Counted from the stretch's first letter, positions 28,091 through 37,091 are shown. The stretch is 46,508 nucleotides of DNA from Planctomycetota bacterium (GCA_003671275.1 QWPB01000056.1:1-46508), one strand, 5' to 3'. Program-made: numbers and translations. The notes: generated from the sequence alone by a model not told the origin.

Positions 28091-29470
28091 CTACATATGC
28101 AGCGCACGACCGTCGACAGCTAGTGCGGCTTCCTTGACTGTTTCCGCCAGCGTGGGGTGCGCATGGCACGTGCGGGCGATGTCTTCGCTGCTGGCTCCGA
28201 ATTCGATCGCAGCTGTGCATTCGGCGATCAGTTCGCCGGCGTGCGGGCCGATGATGTGGACTCCCAGGACGCGGTCGGTTTCGGCATCGGCCAGGATCTT
28301 GACCTTGCCTTCGATGGTGCCACTCGCGCGGGCGCGACCGTTGGCCATGAAGGGGAAGCTGCCCTTGCGGTATTTGCGACCCTGCTGGATCAGTGTCTCT
28401 TCGCTGGCTCCGACGTTGGCGATTTCGGGCTCGGTATAGACCACACCGGGGATCGCATCGTAGTTCACGTGTCCGTACCCGGTGTACAAGTACTCGACTG
28501 CTGCGACCCCCTCTTCCTCGGCCTTGTGCGCCAACATGGCTCCGCCGATCACGTCGCCAACAGCCAGGATGCCCGCAGCACTCGTCCGCAGGTGTTTGTC
28601 AACGACAATGAATCCGCGCTTGTCGAGCTGGACGCCGACATTTTCGAGGCCCAGCCCCTGCGTATTCGGCTTGCGTCCGACAGCCACCAGGACGCGGTCG
28701 GCCTTGAGGAGTTCGCCGCCATCGATCGAGACCTGGCACTCCTTCTTGACGACCTTGGCTCCGGTGACCTTGCAACCCAGCCGGAACTCGATCCCCTGCT
28801 TTTCGAAGATCTTCTTCGCCTCGGCGGCGATCTCGTTGTCCATGCCAGGCAGGATGCGGTCGAGATACTCCAGCACGGTGACCTTGGCCCCGAGCCGCCG
28901 CCAGACGGTCCCCAGTTCGAGACCAATCACCCCGGCCCCGATCACGATCAGGTGCTTGGGCACTTCGGGATAGCACAGTGCTTCGGTGCTGGTTCCGATC
29001 CGGTCGCCGTCGATCTCGATCCCCGGCAGTGAGGCCGGCGTGCTGCCGGTTGCAATCAGAATCTGCTCAGCCTGCAGTTCCTGCTTGCCGTCCTTGGTCT
29101 CAACGCTGACTTTGCCGGGAGCTGTGATCGTGGCTGTGCCGAGCACGCGCGTGATTTTGTTCTTCTTCATCAGCCCGTCGATGCCACCGCCCAAGGTGCG
29201 GACGACCGACTCCTTGTGCTGCAGCATCGTGGCCAGATCGAGCGACAGCTTGCCAACGACGACTCCGCGAGCCGCCATCGTGTGCTGAGCCATCTCGTAC
29301 ATGTGGCTCGACTCGAGCAGAGCCTTCGAGGGGATACAGCCCACCCGCAAGCAGGTGCCCCCCAGCATCGGCTCTTTCTCGATGATGGTGACAGACTTCT
29401 TGAGCTGGGCCGCACGAATGGCAGCCACATAGCCGCCGGGGCCGCCGCCGATGATGATGAGGTCGGGCAT
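28091..29470 (-). CDS. lpd: Dihydrolipoyl dehydrogenase (E3)
   Basis: 459 residues. The N-terminal FAD-binding motif is IIIGGGPGGYVAAIRAAQL, and the redox disulfide is GGTCLRVGCIPSKALL (C40, C45). The NAD-binding Rossmann motif is IVIGAGVIGLELGTVWRRLG in form VIGAGVIGLELG, and the catalytic His-Glu pair is in CHAHPTLAETV near the C-terminus. E3 reoxidises the lipoyl arm of E2 in 2-oxoacid dehydrogenases. It is the last gene of the sucA-sucB-lpd series, but the restriction-modification pair separates it from sucB by 1880 bases. Its start lies 48 bases beyond the endonuclease stop, so read-through from upstream is plausible. Confidence 0.95.
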   Translation of the reverse strand: MPDLIIIGGGPGGYVAAIRAAQLKKSVTIIEKEPMLGGTCLRVGCIPSKALLESSHMYEMAQHTMAARGVVVGKLSLDLATMLQHKESVVRTLGGGIDGLMKKNKITRVLGTATITAPGKVSVETKDGKQELQAEQILIATGSTPASLPGIEIDGDRIGTSTEALCYPEVPKHLIVIGAGVIGLELGTVWRRLGAKVTVLEYLDRILPGMDNEIAAEAKKIFEKQGIEFRLGCKVTGAKVVKKECQVSIDGGELLKADRVLVAVGRKPNTQGLGLENVGVQLDKRGFIVVDKHLRTSAAGILAVGDVIGGAMLAHKAEEEGVAAVEYLYTGYGHVNYDAIPGVVYTEPEIANVGASEETLIQQGRKYRKGSFPFMANGRARASGTIEGKVKILADAETDRVLGVHIIGPHAGELIAECTAAIEFGASSEDIARTCHAHPTLAETVKEAALAVDGRALHM

Positions 29471-29518
29471 GGGAATGAGTTCAGTGCCTGGGGTCTGTCG
29501 GATATGGGGCGCAGGGGA

Positions 29519-30379
29519 CTACACCGCCAAATCCAAGGGGAGATCGGAAATGTCCTTGAGTCGCTTGCCATTCACCATGATCGACAGCATTTCAATCGCA
29601 TCCTGTTGATCGAGGTCTACGAGAGTCCTCTGCAACTCGGGAAGTGCGAAATGATAGACGCAGTCGATATCCCCGGTTCCGAGGGCGATCGATGCCAGTC
29701 TGGAGGGCATGGGCTCCGCAGTGATCACTACGATATGGGGCAATCTCCCCTTCCGATTTCTGACGAGGTTGAGTGCCTCGGACCGGGCATTCTGTGCTCG
29801 ATCACTGCGGATCGTCCACTTGCAGGAAATGGAAGCGTGCAACAATGGAGAACCTCCATTGTTTTCCCGAAGGCTCGCATGATTCGCAACATTCCCATCG
29901 ACCAGTTTGGAATTGCTGTTGATCGTGGAATCAGGTTCAAGCGAGCGAACCACAACAATGTCCGGTGTGATTGTGTAATCACTCCCCAATGCCGCCGCCA
30001 GTTCCGGGCTTTGACGGGCTAGTGTGTCCAGAGCTCTGAGGTGCGAATACTGTTCATACTTGGCGATCGCCAATCGATCCCGACCTCCCACGCGAGTTAC
30101 TTCCCACCGCCCCGGACGCAACGCTCCCAATTGTAGAAATGTGCGATCCACGAATATAGAACATGCCTCCTCAAAGCGGCTGCCCGAAGTTTGCCCCGCC
30201 AAACGGTCAAATCCGGACTCCGCTTTCAGCTGGATCGCGATTCCTTGAGCGATTCGAACACTCAATGGACTGTCTTTATCGGCATTGCTGGGAACTCCGC
30301 GATCATCGATCCGGAGAATCTGGTTGTCCAGCAGCGACGCGTGAAAGTCGTTTCGAGCGATGAGAAACTTCGCAGGCAT
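29519..30379 (-). CDS. NgoMIV-type type II restriction endonuclease (predicted GCCGGC)
   Basis: 286 residues, the same length as R.NgoMIV as I recall it. Counting from the start, the nuclease residues fall exactly at the NgoMIV numbers: E70 (SRFEE), D140 (ITPDIVVV), S185 and K187 (SISCKWTI) and E201 (NARSEAL). The CCGG-reading trio is R191, D193 and R194 (IRSDR). The tail GTGDIDCVYHFALPELQRTL also fits. NgoMIV forms tetramers and cuts G/CCGGC after binding two sites; the same target is predicted here. The start is nine bases after the methylase stop, and AAAAGG at the methylase end can serve as ribosome-binding site, so the two are coupled. Hand-counted rows inside it run 40-57% GC, lower than flanking lpd rows at 60-63%. 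Confidence 0.9.
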   Translation of the reverse strand: MPAKFLIARNDFHASLLDNQILRIDDRGVPSNADKDSPLSVRIAQGIAIQLKAESGFDRLAGQTSGSRFEEACSIFVDRTFLQLGALRPGRWEVTRVGGRDRLAIAKYEQYSHLRALDTLARQSPELAAALGSDYTITPDIVVVRSLEPDSTINSNSKLVDGNVANHASLRENNGGSPLLHASISCKWTIRSDRAQNARSEALNLVRNRKGRLPHIVVITAEPMPSRLASIALGTGDIDCVYHFALPELQRTLVDLDQQDAIEMLSIMVNGKRLKDISDLPLDLAV

Positions 30380-30388
30380 GAATCACAT

Positions 30389-31255
30389 TTACCTTTTGAT
30401 TGCCACCTTTTTTGCAGAGCGAGAGCGCGCTTGCTGGCTCGCATCTGCATAGTCGGGATTCAGTTCGATTAGTGTCGATTCGCGCCCAAGCTCCGTCGCC
30501 GCGATTCCCGTCGTGCCACACCCACTGAAAGGATCGAGAACTCGATCCTCTGGTTTGGACCCCAACATGATACATCGGCGGGCCAATTCCCGAGGGAAAG
30601 CCGCAGGATGTCCGGCATTGTTGGGATCTGGGCCGAGAATCCAGTAATTTCGAAGATTGGCCCCAGTCGGCTCACGAACAGCGTCTGCGTTGTAGTAATA
30701 CGGTGAGGATTTCGCGAACAGAAACACTTCTTCTGTGGCGCTGGTTGGACGGTTCTTGACACTCTCCGGCATCGCCGTCTTTTTGATCCAGGTGATTCGA
30801 GATCTCAAAATCCATCCATCCGCCTGCAGCGCAAACGCCACACGCCAAGGGAGGCCCATGAGATCTCGATCTTTGAGGCCCCAGACATCCGGAACCCGAC
30901 AATTCCTCCGCTGAATCAGCTTCTTTGTGTTTCCGACGACGGCATTCGGACCACAGTTGCCGGTACCTCCGTTGCGGGCGTATCCATCACCCACGTTCAG
31001 CCACAGTGTGCCGTCGTCTCGCAAAACTCGGCGAACTTCTCGAAAGACCTGGCAGAGCGTCTCCACGTACTGGTCGGGAGACGCTTCGGCTCCAATTTGA
31101 TCCTCGTGGTCGTAATCCCGCAACCCCCAATAAGGTGGAGACGTGACACACATCTGAACAGATCGCTCGTCCAGTGTTGGAAGCACCTTTCGACAATCTC
31201 CCACAATCACTTGGGGCGATGGGAGATCGAAGGGAAGGGTGTCAGTGCGGGGCAC
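30389..31255 (-). CDS. Site-specific DNA methyltransferase, beta class, probable N4-cytosine type
   Basis: 288 residues from a GTG at 31255; no upstream ATG is usable. The catalytic motif IV comes first (MCVTSPPYWGLRDYD, TSPPY at 38-42), followed by LWLNVGDGYARNG and a target-recognition region with GLPWRVAFALQADGWILRSR. The SAM-binding motif DPFSGCGTTG comes last (241-250). That order is the beta class. TSPPY is usual for N4-cytosine enzymes such as those of BamHI or SmaI systems, whereas N6-adenine enzymes more often have DPPY or NPPY. It should protect the host from the endonuclease translated right after it. It is inserted 95 bases after sucB. Confidence 0.9.
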   Translation of the reverse strand: MPRTDTLPFDLPSPQVIVGDCRKVLPTLDERSVQMCVTSPPYWGLRDYDHEDQIGAEASPDQYVETLCQVFREVRRVLRDDGTLWLNVGDGYARNGGTGNCGPNAVVGNTKKLIQRRNCRVPDVWGLKDRDLMGLPWRVAFALQADGWILRSRITWIKKTAMPESVKNRPTSATEEVFLFAKSSPYYYNADAVREPTGANLRNYWILGPDPNNAGHPAAFPRELARRCIMLGSKPEDRVLDPFSGCGTTGIAATELGRESTLIELNPDYADASQQARSRSAKKVAIKR

Positions 31256-31284
31256 GGTGGCTTGACCTGTCTTGGACCGGAGTC

Positions 31285-31346
31285 GTTGGAGATTATGCCA
31301 AGTCGAAACGTCAAAGTCGATTTGCGACTTGGCCTAGGGCTCCAAC
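31285..31346. promoter_or_regulatory. Nested inverted repeat between sucB and the methylase gene
   Basis: Outer arms GTTGGAG (31285-31291) and CTCCAAC (31340-31346) enclose inner arms CCAAGTCG (31298-31305) and CGACTTGG (31325-31332); both pairs are perfect. The structure fills most of the 95-base gap between sucB and the methylase. No T-tract follows, so it is not a typical terminator. It may be an attenuator, an operator for methylase autoregulation or an insertion scar. Confidence 0.55.
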
Positions 31347-31350
31347 TCGT

Positions 31351-32505
31351 TCAGATCTCCAGCACGAGCCGGGTCGGATCTTCGATCACGTCCTTGATGC
31401 GCTTCAGGAACGAGACCGCTTCGCGACCATCGACGACGCGGTGGTCGTAGGTCAGGGCGAGGTACATCATCGGGCGGATGACGACTTCGCCGTTCACGGC
31501 GATCGGGCGTTCGACGATGTTGTGCATCCCCAGGACGCCGGACTGTGGCGGGTTGACGATCGGGGTCGAGAGCAGCGAGCCATACACGCCGCCGTTCGAG
31601 ATCGTGAAGGTGCCGCCCTGCATCTCTTCGATCGACAGGCGGCCCTCGTTGGCTCGCTTGCCGAAGTCGGCGATGGCCAGCTCGATCTCGCTGAAGCTCA
31701 TCCGTTCGGCGTTCCGCAGGATTGGCACGACCAGTCCCTTGCCGCCGCCAATCGCCACTCCGATATCGCAGTAGTTCGGGAAGATCAGGTCAGTGCCCTC
31801 GATCCGTGCCCCGATGGCGGGGAACAGGTTCATGGCGTCGACGACAGCCTTCACGAAGAACGACATGAAGCCCAGCTTGATGCCGTACTTCTTGGTAAAC
31901 GCGTCCTGGTACTGCTCGCGAGCCTTTTTGACCGCGGAGACATCGCACTCGTTGAACGTGGTCAGCAGCGCAGCGTTGGTCTGGGCCTCGACCAGGCGGC
32001 GAGCGATCGTCTGCCGCATGATCGACATCGGCTGACGGCGTTCTTCGCGGGCTCCGCCGGACGAGGGGACAGGCTTTGCGGGAATGGAAGTGGCCGCCTT
32101 CTGGATGTCCTCCTTCAGGACGCGACCGCCGGGGCCGGTACCCTTCACGGTACCAGCGTCAATTCCGGACTGTGCTGCAGCGGCCGCTGCGGCGGGCATC
32201 ACATGGCCTCCGGTCTTGGCTGTAGGAGCAGCCGGGACGGGAGCGGGGGCCGCACTGGCGGGGCGCGGGGCGGGTTCGATCTGGGCAATAACCTCGTTCA
32301 CGAGGGCCTTGTCACCGTTCTTCTTGATAATTTTGGCCAGAATACCCGCGACCGGAGCGGGCACATCAAAGGCCGCCTTTTCCGTTTCGACAACAACGAT
32401 GTTCTGGTCGACATCGACCCAGGCCCCTTCCTTGACCTGCCATTGTCCGATGAAGGCTTCAGTAATGGAGTCACCCGCTTTGGGGAGACGGATGTCGACT
32501 GGCAT
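31351..32505 (-). CDS. sucB: 2-oxoglutarate dehydrogenase E2 (dihydrolipoyl succinyltransferase)
   Basis: 384 residues from the ATG at 32505 ([20 protein letters not shown]). The lipoyl domain occupies about 1-78 with the lipoylated lysine K43 in [12 protein letters not shown]. An Ala/Pro-rich linker follows, then a peripheral-subunit-binding region (about 115-150, [20 protein letters not shown]) and the catalytic domain ending in [16 protein letters not shown], with the active-site His and Asp. It transfers the succinyl group to CoA in the citric acid cycle. It follows sucA by 121 bases. In this operon lpd would normally be next, but the restriction-modification pair lies between. Confidence 0.94.
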   Translation of the reverse strand: MPVDIRLPKAGDSITEAFIGQWQVKEGAWVDVDQNIVVVETEKAAFDVPAPVAGILAKIIKKNGDKALVNEVIAQIEPAPRPASAAPAPVPAAPTAKTGGHVMPAAAAAAAQSGIDAGTVKGTGPGGRVLKEDIQKAATSIPAKPVPSSGGAREERRQPMSIMRQTIARRLVEAQTNAALLTTFNECDVSAVKKAREQYQDAFTKKYGIKLGFMSFFVKAVVDAMNLFPAIGARIEGTDLIFPNYCDIGVAIGGGKGLVVPILRNAERMSFSEIELAIADFGKRANEGRLSIEEMQGGTFTISNGGVYGSLLSTPIVNPPQSGVLGMHNIVERPIAVNGEVVIRPMMYLALTYDHRVVDGREAVSFLKRIKDVIEDPTRLVLEI

Positions 32506-32556
32506 GATGTGTCCGTGGGGATGTTGAATGGTGAGGGGGTGAGTGAGGGGGGAAGG

Positions 32557-32600
32557 GACAAGTGACAAGGCAATCGGTCGTGCCATCCTTGGCACTTGTC
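32557..32600. repeat. 14-base inverted repeat in the sucA-sucB gap
   Basis: GACAAGTGACAAGG (32557-32570) and CCTTGGCACTTGTC (32587-32600) are reverse complements with one mismatch, separated by 16 bases. A further partial copy, ACTTGTCAC, follows at 32608-32616. It can form an RNA hairpin between the two cistrons and might set the sucB:sucA ratio. Confidence 0.6.
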
Positions 32601-32626
32601 ACTTGATACTTGTCACTTCAGAACAG

Positions 32627-35446
32627 TCAGGCGAAGGCCTGATGCAGGATCTCTTCCTGCTCGTGGTGGTGAACGTGGTGGGAGCCGGTGGACGGGCTGG
32701 CGGCGGCCTTGCGACCGATGTATTGCCAGTCGAACCGGTCGAACAGCTTCTCGCCGAGATGGGCCAGCAGGAATCGCCGGCCCCCCATGTTCTCAGGCTC
32801 GTCCTGTACCCAGCAGGTGGGGATTCCGGACTTGTACGACTTGAGAGCCGCTTCCAGGGCCACCACGGGCAACGGGTAAAATTCTTCCACCCGGACGATG
32901 GCCACATCGTTCCGTCCCAGTTCGGTCCGTTTGGCCAGCAGATCGAAGTAAATGCGCCCTGAGCAGAGCAGCAGTTTCTTGACCCCCTTCGGATCGACGG
33001 CACTGTCGCCGATCACCGGCTGGAAGGTCCCTTGGGCGCAGTCCGAAAGTGTCGACACGCAGGCGGGCAGCCGTAGCAGTTGCTTGGGAGTCATCACGAT
33101 CAGCGGTTTCTTCCACTTGCGGAGCACTTGCCGCCGGAGGAGGTGGAACATCTGAGCGGGGGTCGACGGCTGGACAATCTGCATATTGTCTTCAGCGGCC
33201 AGATTCAGGAACCGCTCGAGCCGGGCACTGGAGTGCTCGGGGCCGTTGCCTTCATAGCCGTGAGGCAGGAGCAGAATGACGCCACTGAGTCGCCGCCACT
33301 TCATTTCGGCACTGGCGATGAACTGGTCGATGATGACCTGGGCCACATTCGCGAAATCGCCGAATTGGGCTTCCCAGACGACCGTCCCGTGCGGGGTGTC
33401 CAGGCTGTACCCGTACTCGAATCCCAGAACGCCGATCTCCGACAACGGGCTGTTGTGACAGTTGACCCAACCCAGTCGTGGTTCAATGTTCCGCAGGGGA
33501 GAGAAGTGGGTTCCGTCATCGACATTGACGAGCATCGCATGGCGATGGCTGAAAGTGCCGCGGCGGACATCCTGCCCTGACATTCGGAACGGGTGTCCTT
33601 CTTCCAGCAGTGTGCCGTAAGCCAGCATCTCCGCCGCCCCCCAATCGAGGGGGACATTCCCCAGGGCCATTTCACGCCGCTTATCGAGCACTTTCTGGAC
33701 GGTGGGGTGCGGGTGGAATTCCTGGGGGTACTTCGTCAGCTCAGTCAGGACTCGACCGAGATCCGTCTCGGAACGTCCCGTATTGACGTGATCAGCCAGA
33801 TGAGCCGCCCCTCCAAAGTAGCCCTTCCAGACACTGCGGTACGCACTGTCCACCAGATCATCTTCCCGGGGAGACGGGACTTGGCGATCGTGGGCAGCCT
33901 TCAATTCGTCATCGAGTTTGGCTCGCGACTTGGCCCAGATTGTGTCGGCATCATCGGCGGTCAGTCCCCGGTAGTTGACCAACGATTCCTTGTAGCTTTC
34001 GAAGACCGAGGGCTTTTGATCGATTTTTTTGTACATCATCGGGTTCGTGAACCGGGGCTCATCGGCCTCGTTATGTCCACGCCGACGGAAGCAGTACATG
34101 TCGATGACGACATCTTTCTGGAACTTCTCCCGGAATTCCATGGCAAGTTTCACCACCTGGGCCACAGCTTCGGGATCTTCCCCATTCACATGAAAGATCG
34201 GAATGTCGAGCATCTTGGCCACATCGGTCGTGTAGCGGCATGAGCGCCCTTCACGGGCCGAGGTCGTGAAGCCGATCTGGTTGTTCACGATGATGTGTAC
34301 CACCCCGCCAATCTTGTAGCCGTACAACTCCGACAGGTTCAGGGTCTCCTGTGTGACCCCTTCACCGACGAATGCCGCGTCCCCATGAATCAGGATGCAG
34401 CAACCCTGCTTCCGCTGGTAGTCGCGAATGGCATCCATCTTGGCTCGCACCCGCCCCATGGCCACGGGGTTGACGAATTCCAGATGGCTGGGGTTGAAGC
34501 ACAGCGAGAGATGGACGTTCTTCCCACTGGGGAGTTTGCGGTTGGCGCTGTACCCCAGGTGGTACTTAACGTCGTCAAAAGCCAGATGCTCGTGCTGGTC
34601 TTCGATCTCGCGGAAGATCTGCCGGCCCATCTTCCCCATGGTGTTGTACAGGACGTTGAGCCGTCCCCGATGAGCCATGGCCAGGACCACTTCCTTGGAA
34701 CCCAGTTCGGCTGCCCGCTCAATAGCCTGATCGAGCAGGGGAATCAGGGTCTCGCCGCCGTCCAGCGAGAACGTCTTGGTTCCCTTAAACTTGTCCCACA
34801 GGAACTTTTCAAAGCAGACCGCATCGGCCAGTCGTTCCAGAATGCGTTTCTGTTCGTCCACATCCATCTTGAGGCGATTGGCGGTGGTCTCCATCTCTTT
34901 CTGCAACCATGTTCGGGCATGCAGACTTTCGATGTGCATGTACTGCACACCGATGGACCTGCAATAGGTTTGCTTCAACCATGCGATCACCCCCCGCAGG
35001 GTCCGTGTGTCGGGGCCGCCGACCAGTTCCGTCGAAATCTCCCGGTCGAGGTCAGCTTCCGAAAAACCGTAGTATGTGTGGTCCAGTTCCAGCGGCGTTT
35101 CGATCTTCACTTTCAGCGGGTCGACCTTGGCTGGGATATGTCCCAGCGAGCGGTACGCCTGAATCAGTTGATCGACACGCTCTTGCCGCAGGGCGATATT
35201 CAGCCGCTGCTCCCCTCGGAAGTGATTGGAGCTGCCGCCGCCGGGAGGGTTGAAGATGCTGTGGGACTTGAACGGCGAGTCAAAACTAACGCCCTGTCCC
35301 GTGGGGGAACCCTGCCCGTTGAGCGAGGAATGGAAATAGTTTACCCATTCCGGTGGAACGGTGGCGTCACCGTTCATGTACCGAGCGTAGATCTCTTCGA
35401 TGTAGGGAAGATTGTGACTGTGAATCTGCGGGGTGGGGTCAGCCAT
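32627..35446 (-). CDS. sucA: 2-oxoglutarate dehydrogenase E1 component
   Basis: 939 residues from the ATG at 35446. The N-terminus NLPYIEEIYARYMNGDATVP is the E2-binding segment seen in OdhA/SucA. ThDP-binding features include GMAHRGRLN-like LAMAHRGRLNVLYNTMGK, and GDAAFVGEGVTQETLNLS followed by IVNNQIGFTTS. The transketolase-like domain carries LLPHGYEGNGPEHSSARLER. It decarboxylates 2-oxoglutarate and passes the succinyl group to E2. It is the first gene of the operon; 281 bases upstream, running to the fhcB stop, must hold the promoter. Length and motifs are all normal. Confidence 0.96.
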   Translation of the reverse strand: MADPTPQIHSHNLPYIEEIYARYMNGDATVPPEWVNYFHSSLNGQGSPTGQGVSFDSPFKSHSIFNPPGGGSSNHFRGEQRLNIALRQERVDQLIQAYRSLGHIPAKVDPLKVKIETPLELDHTYYGFSEADLDREISTELVGGPDTRTLRGVIAWLKQTYCRSIGVQYMHIESLHARTWLQKEMETTANRLKMDVDEQKRILERLADAVCFEKFLWDKFKGTKTFSLDGGETLIPLLDQAIERAAELGSKEVVLAMAHRGRLNVLYNTMGKMGRQIFREIEDQHEHLAFDDVKYHLGYSANRKLPSGKNVHLSLCFNPSHLEFVNPVAMGRVRAKMDAIRDYQRKQGCCILIHGDAAFVGEGVTQETLNLSELYGYKIGGVVHIIVNNQIGFTTSAREGRSCRYTTDVAKMLDIPIFHVNGEDPEAVAQVVKLAMEFREKFQKDVVIDMYCFRRRGHNEADEPRFTNPMMYKKIDQKPSVFESYKESLVNYRGLTADDADTIWAKSRAKLDDELKAAHDRQVPSPREDDLVDSAYRSVWKGYFGGAAHLADHVNTGRSETDLGRVLTELTKYPQEFHPHPTVQKVLDKRREMALGNVPLDWGAAEMLAYGTLLEEGHPFRMSGQDVRRGTFSHRHAMLVNVDDGTHFSPLRNIEPRLGWVNCHNSPLSEIGVLGFEYGYSLDTPHGTVVWEAQFGDFANVAQVIIDQFIASAEMKWRRLSGVILLLPHGYEGNGPEHSSARLERFLNLAAEDNMQIVQPSTPAQMFHLLRRQVLRKWKKPLIVMTPKQLLRLPACVSTLSDCAQGTFQPVIGDSAVDPKGVKKLLLCSGRIYFDLLAKRTELGRNDVAIVRVEEFYPLPVVALEAALKSYKSGIPTCWVQDEPENMGGRRFLLAHLGEKLFDRFDWQYIGRKAAASPSTGSHHVHHHEQEEILHQAFA

Positions 35447-35727
35447 GGCTGGACGAGGTCCGTTGCGGGCGCGGATCAGCGGAAGGGCTCCCGGGATCCT
35501 GAAGACGGCTCTCCATCTCGGTCCACCGAGAAGATCAGCCACCCGACACGCTGCGCCGAGCGAGTCTCTCTATACGATGCATATGCCAGACGCGGCGGGA
35601 AATCAATCCCTGCCGGAAATTCATCGAAAAATCGGATACTGAGTCCTGGACTCTATCAGCCTGACTGACCCTGATCGGAAGATATTTCGCAACGGGCGCA
35701 AACTGCCCCGATGGAATGTTCAACCCA

Positions 35728-37044
35728 TCATCTCCGGAGAATGGGTGGCTGAGGAACTGTTCCCGCGAGTCGGTGCTGCAATGTCTGGAGTACGGTTTCG
35801 TCGCTCGGCAAGGAGCTGTGACACAAGGCTCGTAACGGGAGTGGAACCTCGTCCATGCGGTAGGCGGTTCCGGATCGATGCACGCCATACACGGCGGTTG
35901 TAATGCGGACCTGTGCTGGTACGATCGACCGTACGTGGGGGTAATCCAGCGAAATCAGGGGAATTGTGGCCAACTGTTGCCGGGCTTGAGGGCTGAAATC
36001 GTTCAGGCTTTCGCTGCCGATCATCAGGCAGCAATCCACCTCGCCGCGTTCAAGCAGCCCTTCAGCAGAGAACTCGCCGGGGTTGTAACGCGGGTGTCGC
36101 CTCCCCAGATTGACGGCGAATGGGAAACCCGTCTGCCAGCACAGAATGCTGTCCGCCCCCGCCACATCGCCTGGAATCCGCAGTCGACGTGCCACGAACC
36201 GCGTCCGGGCATTCAGATCAGCCACCAGCCGCAGCAATTCGGCTACGACTAGATGTCCCAGACGACTCTGCGCGAGCCCCAGCCCGAAAAACACAACCCC
36301 GTAGCGACAACTGGCCAACTGCCCAGCAAGTTTCCGAATCGCATCAACCGTCAGTTCTCCCAGGGGATGGACCTCCGCCTGAGGGTTATGCGTCAAGGCT
36401 CGCAGTCGGGTGATCAGTTCATAGTCCTGACCTTCGGGGACCAGCACAAATTGATGGGCTGCGAGGGCGGTCTCATTCGCATGGTCATTGAGTACGATCA
36501 CATGGCGGTCCGCTCGTCCCCGGGGCAGCAATTCGCTCACGGGATCAACCGAATACCGTTCAAAATGGCGGGGGTGGCTGACAACGGGATTGGCTCCCCA
36601 GAACAGAACCAGGTCGGCCCGTTCGCGGATTTCTCCCAGCGTACTGGTCGATTCCCCGACCATCTGAATCGCCATGATAGACGGCCCATGGCAGACCGAG
36701 GCGGTGGTATCGATCGTGGCTCCGATCTGCTCAGCCAATGCCACCGCAGCCCGCTGACCTGGTGAACTGCTTCGGGACAGACCGTAAATCAACGGGGCGT
36801 GACTCTGAGCCAGGATCTCCGCTGCCTGGGCGATTGCCTCCTCCAATTCAGCGGGCTGTCCCTGGACCTTATGTCCGGCAGTCATTGGACGTCGAAACGG
36901 TTCGAACCAGGCAGCAGCTAACGGGCAATCCGGCCCGACCTGCGTGATCAGATCGCCCTCGAATTGGAGGGTCAGATCATCGCAGACGCACCCGCAGGCG
37001 GTGCAGGCGACATCGGTTTCAGTTCGTTGAACAGCAGCATTCAT
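35728..37044 (-). CDS. fhcB: Formylmethanofuran dehydrogenase subunit B (FhcB/FwdB family)
   Basis: 438 residues. The N-terminal Fe-S motif is VACTACGCVCDDL (C14, C17, C19, C21). A molybdopterin-oxidoreductase-like body follows, with TTASVCHGPS whose cysteine is residue 118, the number of the W/Mo-ligating cysteine in methanogen FwdB. Further along are VLFWGANPVVSHPRHFERYS and ILCWQTGFPFAVNLGRRHPRY. In methylotrophs and planctomycetes the Fhc complex frees formate from formyl-methanofuran in the tetrahydromethanopterin formaldehyde pathway. No fhcA, C or D is in the window, so the rest must lie elsewhere. It is the last of a minus-strand series, 47 bases after comF. Confidence 0.88.
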   Translation of the reverse strand: MNAAVQRTETDVACTACGCVCDDLTLQFEGDLITQVGPDCPLAAAWFEPFRRPMTAGHKVQGQPAELEEAIAQAAEILAQSHAPLIYGLSRSSSPGQRAAVALAEQIGATIDTTASVCHGPSIMAIQMVGESTSTLGEIRERADLVLFWGANPVVSHPRHFERYSVDPVSELLPRGRADRHVIVLNDHANETALAAHQFVLVPEGQDYELITRLRALTHNPQAEVHPLGELTVDAIRKLAGQLASCRYGVVFFGLGLAQSRLGHLVVAELLRLVADLNARTRFVARRLRIPGDVAGADSILCWQTGFPFAVNLGRRHPRYNPGEFSAEGLLERGEVDCCLMIGSESLNDFSPQARQQLATIPLISLDYPHVRSIVPAQVRITTAVYGVHRSGTAYRMDEVPLPLRALCHSSLPSDETVLQTLQHRLAGTVPQPPILRR

Positions 37045-37091
37045 CGCCCAAGCTTATCAAATACAGGATCTCTCACGCATCCGGCGGGACA

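Noticed and set aside
29519-31255. A controller (C) protein gene for the restriction-modification pair
   Set aside because: No small helix-turn-helix frame is present in the 95-base and 48-base gaps or overlapping either gene on the same strand.
31285-31346. Reading the sucB-methylase inverted repeat as a rho-independent terminator
   Set aside because: Neither strand has a T-tract after the stems, unlike the clear terminators at 3547-3584 and 46377-46412.
31174-32565. 463-codon plus-strand frame opposite sucB
   Set aside because: It is a shadow of the GC-rich sucB coding sequence; its low-complexity Gly/Arg stretches come from the Ala/Pro linker read in reverse.
34295-35668. 457-codon plus-strand frame opposite sucA
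   Set aside because: A shadow of sucA, which has full E1 motifs on the minus strand.
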